NCBI GenBank assembly: GCA_013361525.1
Contig: JABFXY010000114.1
Location: 38,984-102,983 of the forward strand
Origin: Polyangiaceae bacterium
Lineage (GTDB): Bacteria > Myxococcota_A > Polyangia > Polyangiales > Polyangiaceae
Length of the DNA: 64,000 nucleotides
Direction of reading: 5' to 3'
Under the pieces are notes generated by a model, which worked only from the letters and a program-made list of their open reading frames with translations, did not search any database and was not told the DNA's origin. Positions 33,855-42,481 of the stretch are shown piece by piece. Position 1 is the stretch's first letter; every line of letters starts with the position of its first letter. The position numbers and the translations under genes were made by a program.

Positions 33855-35060
33855 TCATGTGGAAATGTCGAGCCCGGACTGGCGCTCATCTTCATCGGCG
33901 CATGCTTCCGGCGTCGCTGCGTTCGCGGCCGCCGTGTCCGAAGGGTCATCCGAGCGTCCGTGCCGCGCGCCACCCCCTCGTCCCTCGTCCAAGCGACAAA
34001 CCGCGCTCAGCACGGTCGTCGCATAACCACCTTTCGACAGCGCGAATTCCACGACGAGGTCGTCACCCGACTCCGACCATCGCAAATCCGCCACGTCGAG
34101 GCGGAGCGCACGGCGCGTCCCTTCACCCGCGTGTTTGAAGCGCGCGAGCGTGTCCGCGTCGATGTTGGCTTCGCGAAGCACCGCCGCCTCGATCTCGGCC
34201 GGGTGGCCTTCAGGCTGGCGCATCGACGCACCGAACATCGGACCCGTCGCGGAGATCGACCCGCTCTTCGCGCGCGCACGCGCATCGTCGAGATCCGGCC
34301 CCTCGAGCGGTACGAGGAAAAGGCCGCCGGTGTCGTGCTTCTTCGCGAGGTCGCCGCCGAGAACGTCGGCCCAGGTGCCTTCCTCGATGCGACGCTCCAG
34401 GGTCTTGTTGAACAGCGACGATTGGAACGCCGAGAACAAGAAACGCACCTGTCGCTTGTCGCGCGGGGGACGCGTCTCGCCGCGGATGAACGCGAGCGCG
34501 CGCTCGGCGTTCGCCTGATCCGTCCCGAAGCGCTGCGCGCCGTAGAAGTTCGGAACACCGACCTCCGCGACGCGCTCGAGCCCTCGAACGATGCGCGCGC
34601 GGTCGTCGGCGCTCGCGAGCTTCGTTAACCGGATACGGAAGCGGTTCGCCGTGAGGTGGCCGGGCTTGATCTTGTTGTTGTGACGAGCCGACGCGAGGAC
34701 GGTGAGCTCACGTTCGTCACTGCCCGCTGCGACGAGCGCCGCTTGGAGCGACGCGACGTCGGCCTGCGTCGCTTTCGGGACGAGGAACGAGACGGTCTGC
34801 GTCGTGACCGCGACCTTGTCCTTCATCCCTGCCACGCCTGCGTCGCGTGCATCGACGCCGAGCGCGCGCGCGAGACGCCGGACGGCGTCGTCGGTCGTCA
34901 GCCCCGTCTTTCGAAAGGTGACGAACAGATGATCCCCCTGGCCGGAAGGCTCGTAAGCGGGGACCTCGTCCACCACGAAATCTTCGGGCGCCGCCTTGAA
35001 CGCAGCGACGGGCAAAGCATCGGTCGGGTCGGAGCGTGTGGTCACGGTCGAATCGCTCAT
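33855..35060 (-). CDS. truD: tRNA pseudouridine synthase D
   Basis: 401 residues from ATG 35060. The family motif AGMKDKVAVTTQ lies at 77-88 with catalytic Asp81, matching D80 of E. coli TruD; NKIKPGHLTANRFRI and VPNFYGAQRFG are further TruD blocks. TruD makes pseudouridine 13 in tRNA-Glu. The C-terminal 40 residues are low complexity and probably disordered. An in-frame ATG at 35084 is less likely. The gene lies 48 nt upstream of the ExbB gene on the same strand. Confidence 0.95.
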   Translation of the reverse strand: MSDSTVTTRSDPTDALPVAAFKAAPEDFVVDEVPAYEPSGQGDHLFVTFRKTGLTTDDAVRRLARALGVDARDAGVAGMKDKVAVTTQTVSFLVPKATQADVASLQAALVAAGSDERELTVLASARHNNKIKPGHLTANRFRIRLTKLASADDRARIVRGLERVAEVGVPNFYGAQRFGTDQANAERALAFIRGETRPPRDKRQVRFLFSAFQSSLFNKTLERRIEEGTWADVLGGDLAKKHDTGGLFLVPLEGPDLDDARARAKSGSISATGPMFGASMRQPEGHPAEIEAAVLREANIDADTLARFKHAGEGTRRALRLDVADLRWSESGDDLVVEFALSKGGYATTVLSAVCRLDEGRGGGARHGRSDDPSDTAAANAATPEACADEDERQSGLDIST

Positions 35061-35206
35061 CGCTCGGCTTGCCGAGCGAATCAAACAACAATCTTCACGG
35101 GTCCCGGCAAATACGGGGCGCCCTCCGGGCGGTGGAGGTTACCCGGTGCCAGGTGAATAGTTGTGCTTTCGACCGATACGGGACAAAAGGGGCGCCGGTT
35201 ACCAGG

Positions 35207-36199
35207 ATGCCGGCGAACACGCAAGTTCCCCACGCCATCGTGCTCGTCGCGCTCGGAGCGGCGGTGGTGTTGTTTCCGGCGCCTCCCGAGGAAGAGGGTG
35301 GCGACTGGGGGAGCAGCGCCGAGGCCGGCCCGTGCCCCAAAGGCATGGTGACGATCCGCGACAAGTTCTGCATCGACAAGTTCGAGGCGCGGACCGTCGA
35401 GGTCGACAAGCCGCGCACCGGAAGGCGCAAGCCCGAGCCGGTTCGCAACCACTCGCCGTTCAAGCCGATCGGCAACGCGACGATCATGGCCCTCAGCGAA
35501 AAGGGCCGGATCCCTCAAGGGCACATCAGCCGCGATCAAGCCGAGCAAGCGTGCTTCAACGCCGGCAAGCGTCTGTGCACCGACGAGGAGTGGCTCGAGG
35601 CCTGCCACGGCAAAAAGCCGACGAAATATCCCTACGGTGATCAGCACGAAGACGGCCGCTGCAACGACCGCGGTGTCTCGGGCTTCAACCTGCTCTTCGG
35701 CCCGGGCAACAACACCCCTCCCGAGGCGTCGGCTTACACGAAGGAGAACATGAACGACCCGCGGCTCAACCAGGTCGACGGGTCGCTCGCGAAGACCGGC
35801 AGCCACGGCAAGTGCAAGAACTCCTTCGGCGTGTTCGACATGGTCGGCAACCTCCACGAGTGGACGGCCGCGAAGGAAGGCACCTTCCGCGGCGGTTATT
35901 ACCTCGATACCAGCATCAACGGCGAAGGCTGCGACTACCGCACGGTCGCGCACGACGCGAAGTACTTCGACTACTCGACGGGCTTCCGCTGCTGCTTCGG
36001 CGGGCCGGAGCAGGATCGCATCGACAAGATGCTCAAGACCGCGGCGAAGAACGCGAAGGACTCAAAGAAGAAGAAGAAAAAGGATCGCGACGAGGACGAC
36101 GACAAGAAGAAGGACGCGTCTGCGAAGCCGAAGGCGAAGAAGAAGAAAAAGAAGGCCGAGCCGGAGCGCGTCGCGGACTCGCGCTCGGCCGACGGTTAA
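35207..36199 (+). CDS. Formylglycine-generating-enzyme-domain (SUMF1-type) protein
   Basis: 330 residues from ATG 35207. A short hydrophobic N-terminus suggests export. The FGE-sulfatase domain has KGMVTIRDKFCIDKFEAR, ACFNAGKRLCTDEEWLEAC and NSFGVFDMVGNLHEW, and ends GFRCCFGG. The C-terminal 50 residues are a Lys/Asp/Glu-rich tail with runs of Lys, which is unusual for the family. Many such domains act as scaffold or lectin-like modules, not as sulfatase activators, and the catalytic Cys pair of true FGE is not obvious here. No sulfatase gene is adjacent. Confidence 0.75.
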   Translation: MPANTQVPHAIVLVALGAAVVLFPAPPEEEGGDWGSSAEAGPCPKGMVTIRDKFCIDKFEARTVEVDKPRTGRRKPEPVRNHSPFKPIGNATIMALSEKGRIPQGHISRDQAEQACFNAGKRLCTDEEWLEACHGKKPTKYPYGDQHEDGRCNDRGVSGFNLLFGPGNNTPPEASAYTKENMNDPRLNQVDGSLAKTGSHGKCKNSFGVFDMVGNLHEWTAAKEGTFRGGYYLDTSINGEGCDYRTVAHDAKYFDYSTGFRCCFGGPEQDRIDKMLKTAAKNAKDSKKKKKKDRDEDDDKKKDASAKPKAKKKKKKAEPERVADSRSADG

Positions 36200-36668
36200 C
36201 CGCTGCTCGCGCTCGAAATCCTCGCGCTTGCTTCGCTCGCGCATCGTGTCGGCGCGACTCCTCGCGCTTGCTTCGCTCGCGCATCGTGCGAGGACCGCGC
36301 TGCCGCCGGCCTGGCGGGCCTGACGTTGTGGCGGCTGGTGGTGGCCCCGCAGAGCGTTTGAGCTGGAGGGTCTTGAGAAGACCCTCCCCTACACCGCGCT
36401 TCGCGCGGCGGGGCCCCCCACCCGAACTTCGCGCTCCGGGCCTTACGGTCCTCGCGCGCCCATCGCCTGCGGCGATGGGGCCCGGTTCACGCATGACCGC
36501 GACCCTGCGGTTTCGCCTGGAAACTTCTTGGCGATCGAACCCACCCGAAACGTTGCGTTTGTCGGGCGAGACCGAGCGATGCCAAGGCGGGGTGAGGAGC
36601 CGTACTCCCGTACGGTGACGAGCCCCAACGCCGGCAGCGCGAAGGTATCGTCCGTCAAACGCGACGTT
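36200..36668. repeat. Non-coding block with direct repeats and hairpins
   Basis: No gene. A 30-nt direct repeat occurs twice with a 40-nt period (36219-36248 and 36259-36288). Three hairpins follow: GGAGGGTCTT/AAGACCCTCC (36365-36387, 3-nt loop), CCGCGC/GCGCGG (36394-36408) and CCCATCGCC/GGCGATGGG (36459-36479). The block lies between convergent genes and has the look of a composite dispersed repeat. The hairpins lack T tracts but could act as terminators. Confidence 0.6.
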
Positions 36669-38177
36669 TCAATGTTCGTGGGGCATTCGATCGCGACCCC
36701 CGCGGAAGTGTTGGAGCGGCGAGTAGGCGCAGAAGTTGGAGACCCTCGAGGTGTAGAGGCAGGCGTACTCCTCGACCTGATCGCCGAAGCTCGAGCGATC
36801 GTCGGCCTCTTTCATCAGCGAGCCCCAATAGGGGTGGAAACACGCGTCGATCTTTCCCTCGAGCTCTTCGACTTGATGGTCGATCAAGCGCATCTGCCCG
36901 CGGATCCGCTCCACGGTTCGTTTCACGCGGAGGCGCTCCGCTTCGAGCATCGGTAGCTCCGCCGGCGGGGTCATCGAGTCTTCGATGCGCCGGACGACGT
37001 CTTTGAAGCGCTGTTGGTAGAACCGAAGCTGGTCCTCGAGCTCTTCGCGGCGCGCGTGCAGGTCGTGAACTTGATCCATCTCGACCTTGCACGCTTCGGT
37101 CGCGTTCACCTCGACCTCCATCTCTTGGATGATCATCCCGGTGCGCCAAGCGCTCTCGCGTTTCGACCGGAGGATGTCGCCGTAGATGTGGTCGCCGACG
37201 TAGAGGATGCGATCGCCGCTCGTGCCGAGGGCACGCTCGAGATCGTGGAGGTTACCGCCTTCGTAGGCCGCGCCGCGCTCGAGCGGGAGCGTCGCAGGAC
37301 GCAGCTCGCCCTCCGGGGTGCGGACGAGGAGCGGCCTGAACTCCTGGAAGAAGGCCGGCTTCGCCGCGGCGACGACGATGACGTCGAAGTAGTGGCGGAA
37401 GCTCGGGTACTCCGGCATCGCCTCGTCGAGGAGGTAGGTCATCATCTTCTGCGTGAACGGCCATCGGCTGTTGGTCAGCAGAAAGAGCCGTTTGCCCGCA
37501 GAGCGAAGCTTGTGCAGGGTCGCCGCGAGGTGCGGGTCTCGCTCCACGAAGCGCGGGAGATCCGCCTCGACCTGATCGAGGATGCTGCCGTCGCGGTGCG
37601 CCTCGTCGATCGCGTCGCGGATGTCGGTGAACAGCGCGGCGTAGTCGAGCGGGTGCCCGAGGCTCTCGAAAAAGTCGATGATCTTCGCGTAAATCGCGGC
37701 TTCGCTCAGGGCGTAGAGCGTGTCGACCCAGTGGTAGCGCGCGGTGTTCGGCCGCACGCGCTTCGACTGGTAAAGGGCGCGCAGCTCCTCGCGGTCGAGC
37801 CGGCGCATGCCGTGGTAGCCCTTCTGGACATGTTTGAAGCGGTCCATCTTGAGGATGTGACCGTGCTTCTTGTCGATGAGCAGGCCGCGGATGGGGAAGT
37901 CGAGCGGGTATTCGAGGTCGATCAGCTCCTTCGGGTACCCTCGCTCCACGAGCTTCTGGACCGTGGCTTGGACGCTCACGCGGTCCATCTCCTCCTGGCG
38001 GTAGATGGCGAGCGTGTAGTCCATGTCGAACCCGACCCAGTCGATTTGGCTCAGCTTGAGCCCGCGGTTCGCAAAGATGCGCTTCGCGCGCGGGATCCGA
38101 GTCGGCTCACCGGAGGTCGGGAGAAAAGCGAGGGGTAGCTCGAGCTGCTCGGCCGGCGGGCGGTAGAGCACGATCAA
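36669..38177 (-). CDS. HAD-superfamily IMP/GMP-specific 5'-nucleotidase
   Basis: 502 residues. The HAD nucleophile motif DMDYT lies at 51-55 (D51 nucleophile, D53 acid/base). The PLDFPIRGLLIDKKHGHILK block and GDRILYVGDHIYGDIL (motif IV) agree with the cytosolic cN-II/IMP-GMP nucleotidase family. It dephosphorylates IMP or GMP. The length is normal for the family. A long helical region near the C-terminus (residues 370-450) is likely a coiled coil. Confidence 0.85.
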   Translation of the reverse strand: MIVLYRPPAEQLELPLAFLPTSGEPTRIPRAKRIFANRGLKLSQIDWVGFDMDYTLAIYRQEEMDRVSVQATVQKLVERGYPKELIDLEYPLDFPIRGLLIDKKHGHILKMDRFKHVQKGYHGMRRLDREELRALYQSKRVRPNTARYHWVDTLYALSEAAIYAKIIDFFESLGHPLDYAALFTDIRDAIDEAHRDGSILDQVEADLPRFVERDPHLAATLHKLRSAGKRLFLLTNSRWPFTQKMMTYLLDEAMPEYPSFRHYFDVIVVAAAKPAFFQEFRPLLVRTPEGELRPATLPLERGAAYEGGNLHDLERALGTSGDRILYVGDHIYGDILRSKRESAWRTGMIIQEMEVEVNATEACKVEMDQVHDLHARREELEDQLRFYQQRFKDVVRRIEDSMTPPAELPMLEAERLRVKRTVERIRGQMRLIDHQVEELEGKIDACFHPYWGSLMKEADDRSSFGDQVEEYACLYTSRVSNFCAYSPLQHFRGGRDRMPHEH

Positions 38178-38259
38178 GAGACTAGTACACGCCGGGCCTT
38201 TAGCGAGATTTGTCTGCGATCCCGGTGCGCCGAGCGCCTCCCCGGGCGGGCTCGACGCT

Positions 38260-39501
38260 TCAACGCGCGACGAAGATGCTTTCGCCGCGGCGGATCACAC
38301 GTTCGGCGCGCGGGACCCCTTGGGGCTGGACGATGGCCGCTTCGTGGGGAAGGTCCCACAGAACGAGGTCCGCGGCCGCGCCCGGCGCGATGACGCCGGT
38401 GTCGTCGAGCCCGAGGGATCGAGCCGCTTCGCGCGTCGCGCCGAGGATCGTCTCGGCGACCGTCAGGCCGTACGAACGCACGGCCATCGCGAGCGCGAGC
38501 GGTAGGCTCTCGGTCGGTGCGGTGCCGGGGTTCGCGTCGCTCGCGACGACGAGGCCGATGCCGGCGCGGCGCAGCGCTTCGACGTCGGGTGGTTGCTGCG
38601 CGAGGGTGAAGCTCGCGACCGGAAGCAGGATGGCGCGGACGCCGGCGTTTGCGAGAGCAGCGCGCCCTTCGTCGCCGACGTTCTCGAGATGATCGACGCT
38701 CTTTGCGCCGAGCTCTGCCGCGAGCTCGGCACCGCCGACGTCCGCGAACTGCCCGACGTGCAGGCGCACGCCGAAGCCGCGTTTGCGCGCCTTTTCAAGG
38801 AGCGGACGGGCGTCGTCGACGCTGAACGCGCTTCGCTCGATGTACGCGTCGACGAACGAGAAGAGCCGTTCCGCGGCGAGCTCTTCGAATTCACGGTCTG
38901 CGACGCGGGTCGCGTACCCGCGCCGATCCCCTGCGGCTTCGGGCGGCAGGGCGTGCAGCGCGAGGTACGTCGGAACGACGCGCGGTGCCCGAGCGGAGGC
39001 CGAGGCATCTCGCATGGCTCGGAGCTGCTTTCGCTCGCTCTCGAGGTCGAGTCCGTAGCCGCTCTTCACCTCCACGGTGGTGATGCCCTGCGCGACCATC
39101 CTCGCGAGGCGTCGTTCGAGCGAAGCCGCGATCGCTTCCTGTGATGCACCGCGCACCGCGCGCATCGTCGAGACGATCCCGCCGCCGTGTTTGGCGATGG
39201 TCTCGTAGTCCGCGCCTGCCATCCGCAGCGCGTACTCCTCGTGGCGCGATCCGAACCAAGCCGCATGCGTGTGCGCGTCGACGAGGCCGGGCGTGACCAG
39301 CTCGCTCTCGAAGATCGTCGCGCCTGCGAGCGACGCGTCGTCCAGATCGCGTCGAAGGCCGACCGCGGCGATGCGTCCGGCTCGAAGGCGCACGAACGCG
39401 TCTTCGATCACCCCCAGCGGGTTGCTCGCCTTCGCGCCCGGAACGCAGGTGACGAGGCGCTTCGCGCAGACGACGGTGTCGGCCGCGTTCGCGCTGCTCA
39501 C
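38260..39501 (-). CDS. hutI: Imidazolonepropionase
   Basis: 413 residues from GTG 39501, which overlaps the NagZ stop by 4 nt (GTGA). The metal-ligand motif is GLVDAHTHAAWFGSR (HxH), a further His lies in GVRLHVGQFAD, and SDANPGTAPTESLPLALAMA is the HutI signature. The enzyme opens the imidazolone ring in histidine degradation, forming N-formimino-L-glutamate. No other hut gene is in the window, so its operon placement after NagZ is odd. Identification rests on strong motif match. Confidence 0.93.
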   Translation of the reverse strand: MSSANAADTVVCAKRLVTCVPGAKASNPLGVIEDAFVRLRAGRIAAVGLRRDLDDASLAGATIFESELVTPGLVDAHTHAAWFGSRHEEYALRMAGADYETIAKHGGGIVSTMRAVRGASQEAIAASLERRLARMVAQGITTVEVKSGYGLDLESERKQLRAMRDASASARAPRVVPTYLALHALPPEAAGDRRGYATRVADREFEELAAERLFSFVDAYIERSAFSVDDARPLLEKARKRGFGVRLHVGQFADVGGAELAAELGAKSVDHLENVGDEGRAALANAGVRAILLPVASFTLAQQPPDVEALRRAGIGLVVASDANPGTAPTESLPLALAMAVRSYGLTVAETILGATREAARSLGLDDTGVIAPGAAADLVLWDLPHEAAIVQPQGVPRAERVIRRGESIFVAR

Positions 39502-40592
39502 GGGACCACCGTGGAGCGCCCGATGGCCTCGTCGATCTGCTCGAGAACCTGACGCACCGAGGGACCGGGGAGCGGGCCTCGCCGAGCGCGGTTCGCAGCC
39601 TCTCGTCGCATCGCCAGGACGCGCTGCGCAGCCTCTTCGGCGCGCGCGCGGAACGCGGGGCTTGCTTCGATCTCGCGGGTCAACGTCGCGAAGACGCTGT
39701 CGGCTGCGTCTTCGTCCTCGCACACGAGCAGCAGGTCGCAGCCCGCGGTGATCGCTACGAGCGCGGACTCGTTCGGCGGCTTGAGCGCGCTCACCGCGCG
39801 CATCTCGAGATCGTCGCTGACGAGCACGCCGCGGAAGCCGAGCTCTTCGCGCAGAAGCCCGTGCATCGCCGCCCGCGAGAACGTCGCGGGAACGCCGGGC
39901 TCGATCCCTTCGATGACGACGTGCGCGCTCATGATCGAGTCGATGCCGGCGCGGCACGCGGCGCGAAACGGTGCGAGCTCGATTCGATCGAGCCGCGCGC
40001 GGTCGTGCCGCACGACGGGCAGATCGAAATGGCTGTCCTTGTCGGTGTCGCCGTGGCCGGGGAAATGTTTGCCGCACGCGAGCACGCCGCCGTTCGCGAG
40101 CCCCTGCGCGAACGCGATGCCGAGCTCCGCGACGATCCCTGGGCTCGAGCCGAACGACCGGTCCGCGATGACCGGGTTGTTCGGGTTCGAATCGACGTCG
40201 AGCACCGGCGCAAAATCGAGGTTGAAGCCGAGCTCGAGCAGGCGCGCACCGATCGCGCGGCCCGCCGCTTCGACCAGATCCACTTCCCCGATCGCGCCGA
40301 GCATGCGCATCGGCGGCAGCTTCGGCTCGCCGGCAGGCAGGCGGCTCACACGCCCACCCTCCTCGTCGACGGCGACCAGTGCAGGTAGATCGCCGTCGGC
40401 CTGCGCCGTCGCGCGCTGGATGCTGCCCGTCAGCGCAGCCGTCGCGTCGATGGTCGGAAGGTTTCGCTTGAAGAGGATCACCCCGGCGCGCTCCCCTCGC
40501 GACAGGGCGCCGGCCGTTTGGGCCGTCAGGGTCGAACCATCGAAGCCGCTCACGAGGAGCTGTCCGGCGATGCGGCGGGCATTCATGCTCAC
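39498..40592 (-). CDS. nagZ: Beta-N-acetylhexosaminidase (GH3, NagZ type)
   Basis: 364 residues. VAVDEEGGRVSRL is the substrate-binding block, KHFPGHGDTDKDSHFDLP carries the GH3 catalytic dyad region, and RGVLVSDDLEMRAV has the catalytic Asp nucleophile (SDDL). NagZ removes GlcNAc from anhydro-muropeptides during cell-wall recycling. No export signal is seen, as expected for a cytoplasmic NagZ. Its ATG overlaps the TrpC-like stop by 4 nt, so it is translated as part of the operon. Confidence 0.93.
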   Translation of the reverse strand: MSMNARRIAGQLLVSGFDGSTLTAQTAGALSRGERAGVILFKRNLPTIDATAALTGSIQRATAQADGDLPALVAVDEEGGRVSRLPAGEPKLPPMRMLGAIGEVDLVEAAGRAIGARLLELGFNLDFAPVLDVDSNPNNPVIADRSFGSSPGIVAELGIAFAQGLANGGVLACGKHFPGHGDTDKDSHFDLPVVRHDRARLDRIELAPFRAACRAGIDSIMSAHVVIEGIEPGVPATFSRAAMHGLLREELGFRGVLVSDDLEMRAVSALKPPNESALVAITAGCDLLLVCEDEDAADSVFATLTREIEASPAFRARAEEAAQRVLAMRREAANRARRGPLPGPSVRQVLEQIDEAIGRSTVVP

Positions 40593-41335
40593 GATGAGCC
40601 CAGTAGTAGCGTTTCGGCCACGTGAATAGCGCAGCGTTCGAAGGCCAGATTCGCAGCCTTTTCTGCGTGCTCCTTCGGTAGGTCGTCGGCGAACAGCGCA
40701 AGGACTTCGATGTTCGCGGCGCCGGTCGCCTCGTGCGCGGAGGCGAGCACCGCCGCGACTTCGTCAATCGCGGGCCGGTGCGTGTCGCGATCGCGGAGGC
40801 TCACGAACACGCGCTCGGAGGCGAGGTCACGCGCGAGCGTGACCTCGGCCGGCGTCGCGACCTCCGGAATCACGTCGAGGCCGAGCTCGCGCGCTGCGCG
40901 TGCGAGCTCGGCCAGGTCCTCGGAGGGGTGGGCAAGGGCGCGCACGATGGGCGCGATGGCGTCCGCCCCGGCGCGACGCGCGCGTTGGATCTGCGCCGGT
41001 GACACGAAGACGTCGCTCACCACCATGAAGGCGCAGCGCGTGCGCACCTGTTCGCAGAGCTCGTAGGAGCCGCCGAAGAAGCGCCCCTCGGCGGTGACGA
41101 CGAGGACGTCGTTCGGGCCGAGTGGGGTGGGGCTGGCGGGGGCTGGATCGGTCCAAGGAACGGCGCGCGTGAGGAGGCGAAACGCGCTAGCGCCGGAAGG
41201 CGCAGGCAGTCGGCGCGGGGCTCCGAAAGGCGAGGCGAGGGGAGGGGACGCGGCGATGCGCGCCGCACGCTCCCACGCGAACGTCACGGCCTTGTCGAGG
41301 GCGCCGCGGCGGCGGGTGCGTTTCGCGAGCTTCAC
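40589..41335 (-). CDS. Degenerate indole-3-glycerol-phosphate synthase-like (TrpC-fold) protein
   Basis: 248 residues from GTG 41335. AFMVVSDVFVSPAQIQRARR and ELGLDVIPEVATPAEVTLA match the (beta/alpha)8 core of IGPS, where the catalytic Lys sits in a CKDF block. Here that block reads VSDV, so the catalytic Lys is absent; the upstream ECKxxSPS region is replaced by ASAFRLLTRAVPWTDPA, and the NNRD motif is changed to LRDRD. The fold is probably kept but the activity is probably lost. It follows the amidotransferase gene by a 4-nt overlap (GTGA) and precedes nagZ by another. Function in the operon unknown. Confidence 0.7.
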   Translation of the reverse strand: MKLAKRTRRRGALDKAVTFAWERAARIAASPPLASPFGAPRRLPAPSGASAFRLLTRAVPWTDPAPASPTPLGPNDVLVVTAEGRFFGGSYELCEQVRTRCAFMVVSDVFVSPAQIQRARRAGADAIAPIVRALAHPSEDLAELARAARELGLDVIPEVATPAEVTLARDLASERVFVSLRDRDTHRPAIDEVAAVLASAHEATGAANIEVLALFADDLPKEHAEKAANLAFERCAIHVAETLLLGSS

Positions 41336-42000
41336 GGCTGCCTTTGCGACGAGGGCTCGCCGAGCGCGGCCGCGCGCGCGACGTCGTCGAGCCACGCGTC
41401 GAGGAGGAGCGCGCCCGCTTCGCTCATGTGCGACTCGGGATGAAACTGCACCGATTCGAGCGGTAGACGGCGGTGCCGCAGGCCCATCACCTCGCCGGTT
41501 TCGGCGCACGTGGCGCTGATCTCGAGGTCGGCGCTCAGCGTCGATCGTTCGACCACCAACGAATTGTAACGAGCGGCGACGAAGCCCTGCGGCGTGTCGC
41601 GGAAAATGCCGCGGCCGTCGTGATGGATCGGGTGGGTCTTGCCGTGGAGCGGGCGGCGGGCGCGCGTCACGCGCGCGCCTGCCGCCGCGGCGAGCGCTTG
41701 ATGACCGAGGCACACGCCGAGGATGGGACGCTGTACGTGGCCGCCGAGGGCGGCCACGTACAGCGGCAGGCTCACGCCGGAGCGATCCGGCGCGCAGGGG
41801 CCGGGAGAGACGACGAAGGCGTCGCAGCGCCGCAGGGTCAAGTCGACGACGTCGATCGCGTCGTTCGCGAAGACCTCGCAGGATGCGCCCAGCGTCTCGA
41901 GCAGCTCGATCACGTTGAACGTGAAGGAGTCGTAGTTGTCGATGACGACGACCCTCGGTCGAACGCGTCTGGTGGAAGTTTTTCCCGTTCGAGCGGTCAC
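41332..42000 (-). CDS. Glutamine amidotransferase (TrpG/PabA type)
   Basis: 222 residues. The start VVVIDNYDSFTFNV is typical of anthranilate/para-aminobenzoate synthase subunit II. The triad is Cys97 in GVCLGHQAL, with His and Glu in QFHPES. It supplies ammonia from glutamine to a chorismate-using partner. TrpG and PabA cannot be distinguished by eye, and no TrpE/PabB gene is present nearby. It starts the four-gene operon and overlaps the TrpC-like gene by 4 nt. Its start is 19 nt from the divergent PilZ gene. Confidence 0.85.
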   Translation of the reverse strand: MTARTGKTSTRRVRPRVVVIDNYDSFTFNVIELLETLGASCEVFANDAIDVVDLTLRRCDAFVVSPGPCAPDRSGVSLPLYVAALGGHVQRPILGVCLGHQALAAAAGARVTRARRPLHGKTHPIHHDGRGIFRDTPQGFVAARYNSLVVERSTLSADLEISATCAETGEVMGLRHRRLPLESVQFHPESHMSEAGALLLDAWLDDVARAAALGEPSSQRQP

Positions 42001-42019
42001 GGCTAGCCTTCTCTACACC

Positions 42020-42331
42020 ATGGAACTCGACAGGCGCTCCTCTCGTCGCTCGAAGGTCGGCCTCTTTTGCAACCAGTACATCGACGGGTTCCCGCACCTC
42101 ACGGAAGCCCTCGAGCTGTCGATGACCGGCGCCCTCGTTCGGCGGGTCCTCGGCCCCGACGTCGACCGCGCGTGTTACGCGCTCGAATTGGGCGACGGCG
42201 GCGATTCGGTATGGCTCTGCGCGACCCCTGTGTGGCGCCAGGGCCCGTTCGAAGCGGTCCGTTTCGTCGCGCAGAGCCTGTCCGACAAGCTTCGCCTCGC
42301 GGACGTTCTAGGCGCCTACGGGCGCTGCTGA
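42020..42331 (+). CDS. PilZ-domain protein
   Basis: 103 residues from ATG 42020. A basic RRSSRRSK block near the N-terminus matches the RxxxR motif, and LELSMTGALVRRV is the (D/N)xSxxG-type motif (E in place of D), the cyclic-di-GMP-binding signature. PilZ domains act as c-di-GMP receptors. It is transcribed away from the amidotransferase operon with a 19-nt gap, so its promoter must overlap that gene or it is leaderless. No membrane or enzymatic domain is attached. Confidence 0.75.
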   Translation: MELDRRSSRRSKVGLFCNQYIDGFPHLTEALELSMTGALVRRVLGPDVDRACYALELGDGGDSVWLCATPVWRQGPFEAVRFVAQSLSDKLRLADVLGAYGRC

Positions 42332-42361
42332 GCTGGTCGCGCCTGCGGGCGGTGACGCGGG

Positions 42362-42450
42362 TCGCGGCGAAACGGGGGCGGCGTGCGCCATCGCGGCGAA
42401 ACGGGTGCGGCGTGCGCCCATCGCGGCGAACGGCGTGTGCTGTCGCGGTG
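42362..42450. repeat. Tandem ~30-nt imperfect repeats
   Basis: TCGCGGCGAA recurs at 42362, 42391 and 42421, with nearly constant spacing of 29-30 nt and diverging tails. Probably tandem duplication. Confidence 0.6.
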
Positions 42451-42481
42451 AGTGGGCCGGTTTACAGTTGCGCGGCGCGCA

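Noticed and set aside
39971..40388. Plus-strand open frames inside nagZ
   Set aside because: They are antisense shadows of a well-identified GH3 enzyme.
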